From CAVQGF01 sp045807945 (lineage in GTDB: Bacteria > Acidobacteriota > Terriglobia > Terriglobales > Acidobacteriaceae), in assembly GCA_045807945.1 (NCBI GenBank), contig JBJMGI010000084.1, positions 19,793 through 83,792 on the forward strand: 64,000 bases of DNA, given 5' to 3'. Positions 1 to 8,337 of the stretch are shown in pieces (the first letter of the stretch is position 1; every line of letters starts with the position of its first letter). Below the pieces are notes generated by a model that saw only the letters and a program-made list of their open reading frames with translations, was not told the DNA's origin and did not search any database. Both the position numbers and the translations under genes were made by a program.

Positions 1-15
1 GCCGAGAGCGCACCT

Positions 16-264
16 ATGCAGCCGTTATGGATGCGCCGCATCGTGCTGGTCGTCTTCGTGATGTTCTGCCTACAAATGGGAATGATGCTTCTGTTCCTGC
101 CGTGGACGCCGCCCTGGAGCTCAAATAGCTGGCTCGCCGAACACTGGATGATCCGCAGCGTGCTGACGAATTATTTTGTGCGCGGGATCGTGAGCGGGCT
201 CGGCATCATAGATATTTTTATCGGGATATCGGAAGCGGTGAACTACCGCGAGCCGAAGCGATAG
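16..264 (+). CDS. Small two-helix membrane protein, unknown function
   Basis: An 82-residue ORF. Two hydrophobic stretches, about residues 8-30 and 55-72, are separated by a Trp/Pro-rich stretch that would lie outside the membrane. The N-terminus is Met/Arg rich (positive inside) and the C-terminus is basic. I do not recognise a family. It lies at the window edge, so its operon partners upstream are not visible. It converges on the membrane-protein gene on the opposite strand, leaving only 18 bp between the two stop codons. Confidence 0.55.
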   Translation: MQPLWMRRIVLVVFVMFCLQMGMMLLFLPWTPPWSSNSWLAEHWMIRSVLTNYFVRGIVSGLGIIDIFIGISEAVNYREPKR

Positions 265-282
265 AACTGTGCCGAAGGCAGG

Positions 283-855
283 CTAGCGGCTACCTTCAAT
301 CCAGCATTTTCCGAGCCTCATGAAGGCCATTCCTAACGTTAGGATTGAAATGCCCAGAACAGAACCCACAACCACGTTATGTGTGTTCAAAGTAAGAGCG
401 ACTCCCAGAAAGAAAACGAGTGCAGTTGCGAGAAGTGCCTGAAGCAAGAGCAGAGACAGGATTAACAATGTGATCCCCTGAAAGGCGGTGGTTGCAAGGT
501 GGGGTCGGGCTCGGCCCTTACTGCGAATTGAAACAGCACACCACGCCCACAACGTTCCCACTGCAAAATACAGCATCGAACCCGCTATAAGCACGATAGC
601 GTCGCGGAATAGCGCGGGCGCGTCTCCCACGACTAATTCAACGACCTTTAAAACCGAGAGCACACCTGGGTAGGCAAGAAGGATGACCCCGGCCATGCCC
701 GCGGCTTCAGGATCCCCGTCTCTACCAAGGTTCACAGAATGCATCAGCACCAAGGTCGCGGGAACGAAGAACATCAAGGTCGACAAAGCTCCAGATGTGA
801 GTAAAAGACGTGTTGCCCTCTGGGCGCTCGCTGCCGCGGACATATTGGTGCTCAT
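283..855 (-). CDS. Hypothetical membrane protein with about four helices
   Basis: A 190-residue ORF with hydrophobic segments near residues 20-40, 52-75, 85-108 and 125-175, the last probably being two helices. The hydrophilic N-terminus (about 15 residues) is Ala/Ser rich. A GGGAG-like ribosome binding site lies six bases before the ATG, which supports this start. No catalytic or ligand motif is visible and I cannot name a family. It is transcribed divergently from the LOG gene; the 53 bp between them must hold both promoters. Confidence 0.6.
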   Translation of the reverse strand: MSTNMSAAASAQRATRLLLTSGALSTLMFFVPATLVLMHSVNLGRDGDPEAAGMAGVILLAYPGVLSVLKVVELVVGDAPALFRDAIVLIAGSMLYFAVGTLWAWCAVSIRSKGRARPHLATTAFQGITLLILSLLLLQALLATALVFFLGVALTLNTHNVVVGSVLGISILTLGMAFMRLGKCWIEGSR

Positions 856-908
856 GTTACTCCCGACTTGAAGTCCTTTGTGCTAACCGTTAGCATCCAA
901 CCCTGACC

Positions 909-1880
909 ATGCAAGAGCCCCCTATCCTGCACGCCGCCCCGCTTGCCTACGAGAACAGCGAATTCCTCAACAGTCCTGACGGACGGGTGCTGCGCATTCT
1001 CTCAGAATATTCCGAGCCGCTGGCGCGTTTCCGCCGCGAAAAGATACAGGACACCGTCGTCTTCTTTGGCTCAGCAAGGTTTGCCAGCCTGTCTGACGCG
1101 CAAGGCGCGCTGACGCTGCTCGATAAGCCGGGCTCGGCGCGTCCTGCGGACTACGAACAGCAGAAGAAGAAGCTGGGGGCGGCTATCAAGATGGCGCGCT
1201 ATTACGAAGAGGCGCGCACGCTCGCCTACAAACTTACCGAGTGGAACCAGACGCTGCCCTTTAAGAAGCACCGCTTCGTGGTGACTTCCGGCGGCGGCCC
1301 GGGGATTATGGAGGCAGCGAACCGGGGCGCACGTGAAGCCGGCGGCAAGACCATCGGCCTGAATATTCGTTTGCCCTACGAGCAATACCCGAACCGCTGG
1401 ATCTCGCCGGAGCTCAATTTCGAGTTCCACTACTTCTTCATGCGTAAGTATTGGTTCGCATATCTTGCGAAGGCGCTGGTAATCTTCCCCGGCGGATTCG
1501 GCACGCTCGACGAACTATTCGAGATCCTGACGCTGGTACAGACGCAGAAGCTCGCCAAAAAAGTGTTGATCATGATCTATGGCGGCAAGGAATACTGGCA
1601 GAAGGTGCTGAACATCGAGGCACTGGTCGAGTTCGGCGCCGTTTCGCCCGAAGATAGTGATTTGTACCGTTTTGCCGACAGTCCGGATGAGGCCTTTGAC
1701 ATGCTTCGCGAAGGTTTGACGAAGTACCACCTGCAGAGGCCGGCCACGCATAGCGCTGAGCGTCGCGAAGACGAGGGGCCGGAGATTGCGGTCACGCAGC
1801 CGCAGCCGCAGGAACATCATCGTCGCGGATCGGATTTGCCGGGTGTGCCACCGCCGGCGAAGAAGACAAAAAACCGTTAG
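909..1880 (+). CDS. LOG family protein (cytokinin riboside 5'-monophosphate phosphoribohydrolase type)
   Basis: A 323-residue cytosolic protein. The two signature motifs of the LOG/lysine-decarboxylase-like Rossmann family are present: GGGPGIMEAANRGA near residue 127 and PGGFGTLDELFE near residue 193. Family members cleave the N-glycosidic bond of AMP or cytokinin nucleotides; the real bacterial substrate is often unknown. This protein is longer than typical LOGs (about 190 residues) because of an N-terminal helical extension and a charged, Pro-rich tail of about 50 residues. Its stop overlaps that of the next gene on the opposite strand (shared TTAG at 1877-1880). Confidence 0.85.
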   Translation: MQEPPILHAAPLAYENSEFLNSPDGRVLRILSEYSEPLARFRREKIQDTVVFFGSARFASLSDAQGALTLLDKPGSARPADYEQQKKKLGAAIKMARYYEEARTLAYKLTEWNQTLPFKKHRFVVTSGGGPGIMEAANRGAREAGGKTIGLNIRLPYEQYPNRWISPELNFEFHYFFMRKYWFAYLAKALVIFPGGFGTLDELFEILTLVQTQKLAKKVLIMIYGGKEYWQKVLNIEALVEFGAVSPEDSDLYRFADSPDEAFDMLREGLTKYHLQRPATHSAERREDEGPEIAVTQPQPQEHHRRGSDLPGVPPPAKKTKNR

Positions 1881-2320
1881 GCCGCGAGTTCTTCTTTTTC
1901 CAACTTCTTTTCGACCTGCTTGATCTCGGTGCGTTCCTTCTTCACGTCCAGCCGGATGTGGGCGAAGACAGACATGTAGAAGTTCGCGACCGACACCAAC
2001 GCGAATCCGCTGATCAGGTATCCGCGCCAATCTTCGAAGAGCAGGCGGTAGCGCGTCAGGACGAGGAAGAAGATCGTCACGTAGTGGCTGAGGCAGTATT
2101 CGCAGGTGAAGACGTAAAAAAACTTTCGTTGCACCAGTCGGCGGCATTCTTGGCTCTTGCGCTGGCAGAATTCGCGCGGCTCCCGGAAGATCTCTTCGTG
2201 CGTGATCGTCCAGGAAATGCTCGCGATCGGCAAGGCCAGCAGCAACAGCCAAACGATCTGGACACCGAGGCTCATTACAATGCTTAGAGGCACGCCTGCC
2301 ACGCGGTGCTGCTGAGCCAT
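1877..2320 (-). CDS. Hypothetical membrane protein with C-terminal coiled coil
   Basis: A 147-residue protein with hydrophobic segments at about residues 12-36, 72-90 and 100-122, then a charged Lys/Glu-rich helix at the C-terminus. A CEYC motif precedes the second helix. No family recognised. The ATG at 2320 overlaps by two bases the ATG of thiE on the other strand (CATG at 2318-2321), and no ribosome binding site is visible before it; Met16 (about 2275) is an alternative start that would still include all helices. The 3' end overlaps the LOG gene stop. Confidence 0.6.
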   Translation of the reverse strand: MAQQHRVAGVPLSIVMSLGVQIVWLLLLALPIASISWTITHEEIFREPREFCQRKSQECRRLVQRKFFYVFTCEYCLSHYVTIFFLVLTRYRLLFEDWRGYLISGFALVSVANFYMSVFAHIRLDVKKERTEIKQVEKKLEKEELAA

Positions 2321-2990
2321 GCTGCTTTACTACATAACAGACCGGACGCAGTTCGCGGGCGACGACGCCGCGCGCCGATCCGCACTGCTCGCGAAGATAG
2401 GCGAGTGTGCGCGCGCCGGGGTGGATTACATCCAGCTGCGTGAAAAAGACCTCTCCGGACGCGAATTGGAGTCAGTCGCGGAAGAGGCGCTGCGCCAGGT
2501 GCGAGCAGCGGGATCGAAAACGCGCCTGCTGGTCAATTCGCGCACAGACATTGCCATCGCGTGCGGTTTGGATGGCGTACACCTGCGATCGGGCGAGCAG
2601 GACCCTTCAGCAGGCGATGCTAGGGCGATCTTCGCAAGCGCGGGAGTGTCGCAACCGCTCATTGCAGCTTCCTGTCATAGCGAGTCCGAGGTCGACATGG
2701 CGGAATCGCAAGCGGCGGATTTCGTAGTCTTTGCTCCCGTATTCGAGAAATCGGGTGGGTCGGGCCGTGGGTTGAGCGAGTTGCGGCGGATATGCTCCAA
2801 AGTTTCCGCCGCAGATGGAAAGACGGAAGCCGTTGCGCGCGCGCGTTTGCCGGTTCTGGCGCTCGGGGGCGTGACAATCGAGAACGCCGCCGACTGTGTT
2901 CGTGCCGGAGCTGCTGGCGTGGCCGGAATCCGCCTCTTTCAGAAAAACGAAGTGGCGGCGGTGGTGTCTAAGTTAAGAGCTGTGAAGTAG
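2319..2990 (+). CDS. thiE: Thiamine-phosphate synthase
   Basis: Joins HMP pyrophosphate and hydroxyethylthiazole phosphate to make thiamine phosphate. The 223-residue protein shows the ThiE TIM-barrel motifs in order: YIQLREKDL (pyrophosphate binding), LLVNSRTDIA, GVHLRSGE, FVVFAPVFEKSG and LALGGVTIENA near the C-terminus. The sequence begins MLLYYITDRT, the normal start of the family, so the ATG at 2319 is right although it overlaps the opposite gene's start codon. There is no other thiamine gene nearby and I see no TPP riboswitch; the leader would lie inside the antisense gene. Confidence 0.93.
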   Translation: MLLYYITDRTQFAGDDAARRSALLAKIGECARAGVDYIQLREKDLSGRELESVAEEALRQVRAAGSKTRLLVNSRTDIAIACGLDGVHLRSGEQDPSAGDARAIFASAGVSQPLIAASCHSESEVDMAESQAADFVVFAPVFEKSGGSGRGLSELRRICSKVSAADGKTEAVARARLPVLALGGVTIENAADCVRAGAAGVAGIRLFQKNEVAAVVSKLRAVK

Positions 2991-3029
2991 CGGAGCACCT
3001 GATTCCGCGATACTATCCAGCCATTCCCT

Positions 3030-3950
3030 GTGGCACCGACCTCTACTTTCGCGCTTGATCGCAAACGCTTCGCCACGCTTCTGGCAGAACTTTATGACCG
3101 GAGCGGTGGCTCGAAGTGGGGAGTCCACAAAGAGGATTTCGGTAAGCACGTCGCCGCAGCCGCTGCGAAGTGCTTGCCAGCGAGTGCGACGGAAAAAGAG
3201 GTCACGTCGTTTCTTTCCGGACTGCGTATTGAAGAGCTGGTTCTGGCGCGCGCGTGCTCGGCGGGAAATGAGCAAGCGTGGGAAGTCTTCCTCACCCGGT
3301 TCCGCGAGCCGCTCTATAACGCCGGACGCTCCATCGCACGCGACGATGCCACGGGACGCGAGCTCGCCGATTCGCTCTACGCCGACCTGTACGGAATGAA
3401 GTCCGCCGAGCGCAAGCGCCGCTCCAAGCTCGACTACTACATGGGACGCGGCTCGCTAGAAGGCTGGCTGCGCACCGTCCTCGCACAGGAGTTCGTTAAC
3501 CGCTACCGCAGCCACAAGCGGTTCGTCAGCCTGGAAGAGGAAGAAGAAGCAGGCAAGCAGTTCGTTGCGGCTGCTTCGCCAACCGTCGCAAGCACCGGTG
3601 ATGCGAAGCTCACGGGCGCCACCGACGAGGCCCTGCGCGCGCTCAGGTCAGAAGAAAAGTTCGTTCTGGCGTCGTATTTCCTAGACGATCGCACGCTGGC
3701 CGAGATCGCGCGCATGCTGAACGTGCACGAATCCACTATCAGCCGGAAACTCGAGCGCGCGGTGAAGGCGCTGCGGTCAGAGATATTCAACGCGCTGCTG
3801 CAAAAGGGGATGTCGCGCCGGCAGGCGGAAGAGGCACTCGAGGCTGACGTCCGCGACGTTGCGGTGGACGTGCGCGCCGCACTCGGCCGCGAAAGAAATT
3901 TGCAAGAAAGCGGAATCAAATCGTTCCAAGCAGGGAAGGGACAAGAATAA
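3030..3950 (+). CDS. Sigma-70 family RNA polymerase sigma factor (ECF-like)
   Basis: A 306-residue protein read from a GTG. Residues about 75-160 look like sigma region 2 (ACSAGNEQAWEVFLTRF, then GRGSLEGWLRTVLAQEFVNR) and residues about 195-250 are region 4 with a helix-turn-helix (LAEIARMLNVHESTISRKL). An N-terminal extension of about 65 residues and a charged C-terminal tail are outside the usual ECF core. The gene for a zinc-finger anti-sigma factor starts 8 bp after its stop, so the two form a sigma/anti-sigma operon. Target promoters are not known; an ECF-type promoter elsewhere in the window (51146) is one candidate. Confidence 0.85.
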   Translation: MAPTSTFALDRKRFATLLAELYDRSGGSKWGVHKEDFGKHVAAAAAKCLPASATEKEVTSFLSGLRIEELVLARACSAGNEQAWEVFLTRFREPLYNAGRSIARDDATGRELADSLYADLYGMKSAERKRRSKLDYYMGRGSLEGWLRTVLAQEFVNRYRSHKRFVSLEEEEEAGKQFVAAASPTVASTGDAKLTGATDEALRALRSEEKFVLASYFLDDRTLAEIARMLNVHESTISRKLERAVKALRSEIFNALLQKGMSRRQAEEALEADVRDVAVDVRAALGRERNLQESGIKSFQAGKGQE

Positions 3951-3958
3951 AGAGCAGC

Positions 3959-5371
3959 ATGGAGCAGTTTCCTAAGATCGCAAAGGCCCGCATGGCCGCG
4001 CAGCGACCCGGGCCACATCCGGACGCGGAGCAGCTGAGCGCCTTCGCTGAGAACGCGCTTGCGACTGGTGAGCGCGAGAGGGTGCTCGCGCATCTGGTGA
4101 CGTGTGTCGATTGCCGCGACGTCGTCGGGTTGGCAGCCGCAGCGCGCCCGGCCGATGCTGCAGTGGTGACACCGGCGCGCGGCGGATTTCGCTGGGCGAC
4201 GTTTCAATGGGCGGCGGTTGCCGCATCGGCGGCAATAGTGACCATCACAGTCGTGCTAGTCGGCCCGAAGCAGTCGGCGACGGTGCAGCGCGCGACAGAG
4301 ACGGTGGTTCTGAAGCAAGAGCCTGTCTCGGCTCCGGCAGCGGCTACTTCTAGTGACGCGGGCAAGGAACCGACACGGCGTCGCGAAGCAACGGCCAGGT
4401 TAGAGAAAGAGAACAAGGGAACACTAGCTGCAGCCGGCGCCGGGAAGCCCTCCACTTCCGGTGGCACCGGGCTGGAAGACCAGTACGTTGCCGACGGTGT
4501 GAAGATCACCGACGGCGGCTTCGGCGGTATAGGTGTGTATTCGAGAAATACTGGCGTCGCAAACGCTAAAGTGCCTGAGAAGAAACAGGAGGCCGGTGGA
4601 CAGGCTGCGAAATCTAGCAATACTGGCGGTGTGTCCTACGCCTCTCCGGGCGTGAGTCAAACGGATACCTTCTATCAGTCGGTTCCTGTCGCTCGGGCCC
4701 CGCAGCCGGCACAGGTGCCCCAGTTGAGTAATCCCGTGGCTCCCAGCTCTGCACCTTCGGCGAACGCTAAAGATCTTGAGGCGGCACGGGTGGAAGGGCA
4801 AGCGAAGAGCAGCGATCAACTCGCTAAACAGGATGTCAAACGTGCCGGTAGCACCACCGCCAGCCTGGAGTCGGTGCAGTCTTCCGCAAGCGCCGCGACT
4901 GTATCGGAGGCGGCGAAGCTCTCCACGAAAACCGCACAGAAATCCAAGGCTTCCACCGGCGCTGCGAGCAACACCGTGGACCGCTCAACCGGCGGGATCA
5001 TAGTGGCGAGCGGCTTCACCGGCGTTCCTGTCGAGTGGCGTGTCGCTTCCGGACAAGTCGAGAGCAGCGCTGACAATGGTGGCAGTTGGCAGGAACGCAC
5101 CCCCACGACAGGGGTTGTGTGGACGACCGTTGCGGCTTCCGGTCAGCAGATTTGGGCGGGCGGAAAAGCTGGTGCTCTTTACGTCTCGCGCAACGGTGGT
5201 CAGAGTTGGACGAAGATTTCGCTCACCGGAGACGATGTCGTGCCTCTCGGCGATGTCTCTGCGATTCGTCTCGTGAGTCCCGGGGTCATAAATGTGAGCC
5301 TTACTCCGGGCGGCACGTGGCAAAGCATCGATGACGGCAAGAACTTCCGGCTATTGCCCTATAAACTCTGA
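3959..5371 (+). CDS. Membrane anti-sigma factor with zinc-finger domain and YCF48/Asp-box-like C-terminal domain
   Basis: A 470-residue protein. Residues about 20-55 contain HPDAEQLSAFAEN followed by HLVTCVDCRDVV, the His/CxxC pattern of putative zinc-finger (zf-HC2/ZAS) anti-sigma domains. One transmembrane helix lies at about 80-103. A long low-complexity Ser/Ala/Gly linker (about 110-345) follows. The last about 110 residues carry repeats of the type SSADNGGSWQE, VSRNGGQSWTKI and QSIDDGKNFRLL, as in YCF48/BNR beta-propeller blades. By family knowledge the N-terminal domain holds the sigma factor encoded just upstream; that the outer domain senses a periplasmic signal is inference. Confidence 0.82.
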   Translation: MEQFPKIAKARMAAQRPGPHPDAEQLSAFAENALATGERERVLAHLVTCVDCRDVVGLAAAARPADAAVVTPARGGFRWATFQWAAVAASAAIVTITVVLVGPKQSATVQRATETVVLKQEPVSAPAAATSSDAGKEPTRRREATARLEKENKGTLAAAGAGKPSTSGGTGLEDQYVADGVKITDGGFGGIGVYSRNTGVANAKVPEKKQEAGGQAAKSSNTGGVSYASPGVSQTDTFYQSVPVARAPQPAQVPQLSNPVAPSSAPSANAKDLEAARVEGQAKSSDQLAKQDVKRAGSTTASLESVQSSASAATVSEAAKLSTKTAQKSKASTGAASNTVDRSTGGIIVASGFTGVPVEWRVASGQVESSADNGGSWQERTPTTGVVWTTVAASGQQIWAGGKAGALYVSRNGGQSWTKISLTGDDVVPLGDVSAIRLVSPGVINVSLTPGGTWQSIDDGKNFRLLPYKL

Positions 5372-5372
5372 A

Positions 5373-5537
5373 TTATTCCCTAACAGATTGGTCCACTAGA
5401 AGGACGGGGATGCCGTCGCGTATGGGATATGTCCGCGGGCAGGCCGCGCAGCGCAGGGTCTGCTTGGCGTCGCTGTAGTCGAGCACACCTTTGCAGACCG
5501 GGCAGCGGATCAGGTCGAGCAGTTCTTGGGTCAGCAT
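5373..5537 (-). CDS. Trm112/YcaR family small zinc-ribbon protein
   Basis: A 54-residue protein on the minus strand between two plus-strand genes. It begins MLTQELLDLIRCPVCKG, has a second CAAC pair at residues 30-33 and ends in the conserved TYPIRDGIPVLL stretch, all as in the Trm112/UPF0434 family (usual length 55-65). The four Cys would bind zinc. In other organisms Trm112 activates methyltransferases; the partner here is unknown. The stop codon lies 2 bp beyond the stop of the anti-sigma gene, so the two genes are convergent. Confidence 0.88.
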   Translation of the reverse strand: MLTQELLDLIRCPVCKGVLDYSDAKQTLRCAACPRTYPIRDGIPVLLVDQSVRE

Positions 5538-5585
5538 CGAGCGCCATTGTAGCGGGTTGGGCCTGATAGAATCTTTTTTCCCACC

Positions 5586-6521
5586 ATGCCTGCCAGAATC
5601 CTAGACGGAACCAAGATCGCGAACGACATCAAGGCCGAACTCATCTCCGAGGTACGCGCGCTCACAGAAGCCGGCACCCGCCCAGGTCTCGCGGTTGTGC
5701 TGGTCGGCAACGATCCGGGCTCGGAGATCTACGTGCGTCATAAGACGAAGGCCTCGGAAGAGCTGGGAATTTATAGTGAGAAATTCACTCCGGATGACGA
5801 CGTAAGCACTGAGGAGCTGCTCAAGCTTGTGGATGACTTGAACCGCCGCGATGAAATCGACGGCATCCTTGTGCAGCTGCCGCTGCCCAAGCAGGTGGAT
5901 TCCAAGCGCGTGCTGCTGGCCGTGGATCCGCAAAAAGACGTGGACGGCTTCCATCCGCTGAACGTGGGCAATCTCTCCACACAGCGTCCAGGACTCGTCA
6001 GTTGCACTCCGGCGGGCATCATGGAGGTCCTGCGTCGCAGCAATATTCCCGTCGAAGGGCAGAACGCGGTGGTAGTCGGCCGCAGCGATATTGTTGGCAA
6101 GCCCGTCGCCATGCTGCTCACCAACGCCAATGCGACCGTTACCATTTGCCACTCGAAGACGCGCGATTTACCGGGTGTGTGCCGCACTGCTGACATTTTG
6201 GTTGGCGCGATCGGGCGACCGGGAATGATCACGCGCGACTACGTGAAGCCCGGCGCGACCGTGATCGACGTCGGCATCAATCGGATCGATTCCGGCGACG
6301 AATTCAAGAAATATTTTGCCGGCAACCAGAAGCGCGAGCAGGAGTTCGCGAAAAGAGGATTCACGCTGGTTGGCGACGTGCACCCGAACGCCGCCGAAGT
6401 CGCCGGCGCGCTCACACCGGTGCCGGGCGGAGTCGGCAAGCTCACAATTGCCATGCTGATGGCGAACACGGTCAAGGCGACGAAGCTGCGCCGTGGCGCG
6501 GCCCAGATGGCGAAAGTTTAG
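5586..6521 (+). CDS. folD: Bifunctional methylenetetrahydrofolate dehydrogenase / methenyltetrahydrofolate cyclohydrolase
   Basis: Interconverts methylene-, methenyl- and formyl-tetrahydrofolate in one-carbon metabolism, with NADP. The 311-residue protein has the family signatures: YVRHKTKASEELGI with the catalytic Lys near residue 56, ILVQLPLP, KDVDGFHPLNVG, VVGRSDIVGKPVAMLL and PVPGGVGKLTIAML. A charged insertion of roughly 18 residues sits before GDVHP (about residues 238-258) and is absent from most FolD proteins. The coaE gene begins 2 bp after the stop, so the two are co-transcribed. Confidence 0.95.
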   Translation: MPARILDGTKIANDIKAELISEVRALTEAGTRPGLAVVLVGNDPGSEIYVRHKTKASEELGIYSEKFTPDDDVSTEELLKLVDDLNRRDEIDGILVQLPLPKQVDSKRVLLAVDPQKDVDGFHPLNVGNLSTQRPGLVSCTPAGIMEVLRRSNIPVEGQNAVVVGRSDIVGKPVAMLLTNANATVTICHSKTRDLPGVCRTADILVGAIGRPGMITRDYVKPGATVIDVGINRIDSGDEFKKYFAGNQKREQEFAKRGFTLVGDVHPNAAEVAGALTPVPGGVGKLTIAMLMANTVKATKLRRGAAQMAKV

Positions 6522-6523
6522 GC

Positions 6524-7156
6524 ATGCTCCGCGTCGCGCTCACCGGCGGCATCGCTTGCGGCAAATCCACTGTTCTCAAAATGTTCCAGCAGCAGGACCT
6601 TGACCGGATTTTCGCGCTCAGCGCAGATTCGCTTGTCCATCGGCTGTACGCGCCTGGGACGCCAGTTTATTCGCAAGTGGTTACTGCCTTCGGCGAAAGC
6701 ATTCTCGCCCTAGACAAGAAGATCGACCGGGGCAAGCTGGCAGACGTCGCCTTCTCCACTCCCGAGAAGCGTAAGCAGCTCGAGGCGATCGTCCACCCGG
6801 CGGTAATCCAGGGCGAGATCGATTGGATGACGCAGGTCGAGCGCGAGCATCCACGAGCGCGGATCGCGATCATCGAAATACCTCTGCTCTTCGAGACCGG
6901 CTCGGAGAAGCGCTTCGCCAAGACTATTGCCGTGACCTGCTCGCCGCAGCAGAGCATCGAACGCTTTCGCCAGCGCCACAAGAACATCACTGAGGAGCAA
7001 GCGCGGGCCGAGGTCGAGCGCCGCTCGCAGGCGCAGCTTCCGTGCGAGGAAAAGGCCCGCCGCGCCGACTACGTTATCGATAATTCCAAGGGGCTGGCGC
7101 AACTCGACGCAGCAGTCCGCCGTACCTGTGCCGAGATATTAAAATCAGTCTTTTAG
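6524..7156 (+). CDS. coaE: Dephospho-CoA kinase
   Basis: Last step of coenzyme A synthesis, phosphorylating dephospho-CoA with ATP. The 210-residue protein begins MLRVALTGGIACGKSTV, giving the P-loop at residues 8-15. Other family features are ADSLVHRLYAPG, VHPAV, IPLLFETG and the RRSQAQLP/ADYVIDN region near the C-terminus. Length fits the family. It follows folD with a 2-bp gap and precedes the protease gene by 38 bp. Confidence 0.95.
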   Translation: MLRVALTGGIACGKSTVLKMFQQQDLDRIFALSADSLVHRLYAPGTPVYSQVVTAFGESILALDKKIDRGKLADVAFSTPEKRKQLEAIVHPAVIQGEIDWMTQVEREHPRARIAIIEIPLLFETGSEKRFAKTIAVTCSPQQSIERFRQRHKNITEEQARAEVERRSQAQLPCEEKARRADYVIDNSKGLAQLDAAVRRTCAEILKSVF

Positions 7157-7194
7157 CGGATGGCCTTCCGCGTTCCGCTACGTCCAAGAAATCT

Positions 7195-8337
7195 ATGAAG
7201 ACTATGCGCGTTTTCGTGATCGCAATCATTGTTGTCGGCGGGTTCTACGCCTACACCACGCACCACAGCTCGGCCACTCCCTCCGTCTTCAGCAATGTCG
7301 CGAACAGCGGAAAGGTGGAGACGGTTGAGGCGGTGGGCAATCCCTCGTTCGATGCGGAGGAAGAGAACAACATCTCTGTGTATCGCAAGGTGCTGCCTTC
7401 GGTGGTGAACATAACCTCGCGAACTGTGGAGTTCGATTTCTTCTACGGCGAAGTTCCGCAGCAGGGCCAGGGATCGGGATTCGTCATCGACAAGCAGGGC
7501 CACATCCTGACGAATTACCACGTGGTGGATGGCGCGCAGCAGGTGGAGGTCACGTTCAGCGATCGTAAAAAATACAAGGCGGAGATCGTCGGCCTTGATC
7601 GATCACACGATCTCGCAGTCATACAGATCAAAGGCGTGAACCTCACGCCGGCGACGCTCGCAGACTCGAAGTCGCTGGCGGTGGGCCAGAAAGTTTTTGC
7701 TATCGGTAATCCGTTCGGACTCAGCGGTACGATGACGCGTGGCATCATCAGCTCTATCCGGCCGGTGCGCGGCCCGGAAGGCAACTACGTCGATGAGGCC
7801 ATTCAGACCGACGCTGCCATCAACCCTGGAAACTCAGGGGGCCCGCTGCTGAACGCGCACGGCGAGGTCATCGGTATCAACACGTTCATCCTCAGCCAGG
7901 TGGGGCAGAGCTCGGGCATTGGGTTTGCCATCCCCATCAACGCCGCGAAAGCTGTGTTGAACGACCTGATCACTTTAGGACGCGTACGCCGGCCGTCGCT
8001 CGGCGTCCGCACGTTGCCTATCGCGCCAGAACTCGCAAACCAGCTTGGGCTCGCTTCCGATTCGGGAGTGCTGATCATTCAAGTTTCCCCCGGAGGCGCA
8101 GCTGAGCAGGCCGGCCTCCGCGGCGGGAACGAGCGCGCCTACATCGGGAACATCCCGATCCTCGTCGGCGGCGACCTCATCATCTCGATAGACGGGCAAG
8201 AAGTAATCGACCAAGAAGACATCGCTCGCATCATGAACAACCATCGCGCCGGAGACACGGTAAAGGTGACCGCATGGCGCGGGAAAAAGAAGATGGATTT
8301 CCAGGTCACGCTCGGTGAGGCGCGAGAACGAACGTGA
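7195..8337 (+). CDS. HtrA/DegS-type trypsin-like serine protease with PDZ domain
   Basis: A 380-residue envelope protease. An N-terminal signal-anchor helix (residues 4-20) leads into a trypsin-like domain with the catalytic triad His near 109 (TNYHVVDGA), Asp near 139 (SHDLAVIQI) and Ser near 214 (NPGNSGGPL). A single PDZ domain covers about residues 270-370. One PDZ and an uncleaved anchor suit a DegS/HhoB-type protein better than DegP. The last codons overlap the start of the acetyltransferase gene (GTGA), so translation is likely coupled. Confidence 0.92.
   Translation: MKTMRVFVIAIIVVGGFYAYTTHHSSATPSVFSNVANSGKVETVEAVGNPSFDAEEENNISVYRKVLPSVVNITSRTVEFDFFYGEVPQQGQGSGFVIDKQGHILTNYHVVDGAQQVEVTFSDRKKYKAEIVGLDRSHDLAVIQIKGVNLTPATLADSKSLAVGQKVFAIGNPFGLSGTMTRGIISSIRPVRGPEGNYVDEAIQTDAAINPGNSGGPLLNAHGEVIGINTFILSQVGQSSGIGFAIPINAAKAVLNDLITLGRVRRPSLGVRTLPIAPELANQLGLASDSGVLIIQVSPGGAAEQAGLRGGNERAYIGNIPILVGGDLIISIDGQEVIDQEDIARIMNNHRAGDTVKVTAWRGKKKMDFQVTLGEARERT

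Noticed and set aside
2280..2318. TPP riboswitch before thiE
   Set aside because: The region is coding on the minus strand and shows no TPP-riboswitch core sequences.
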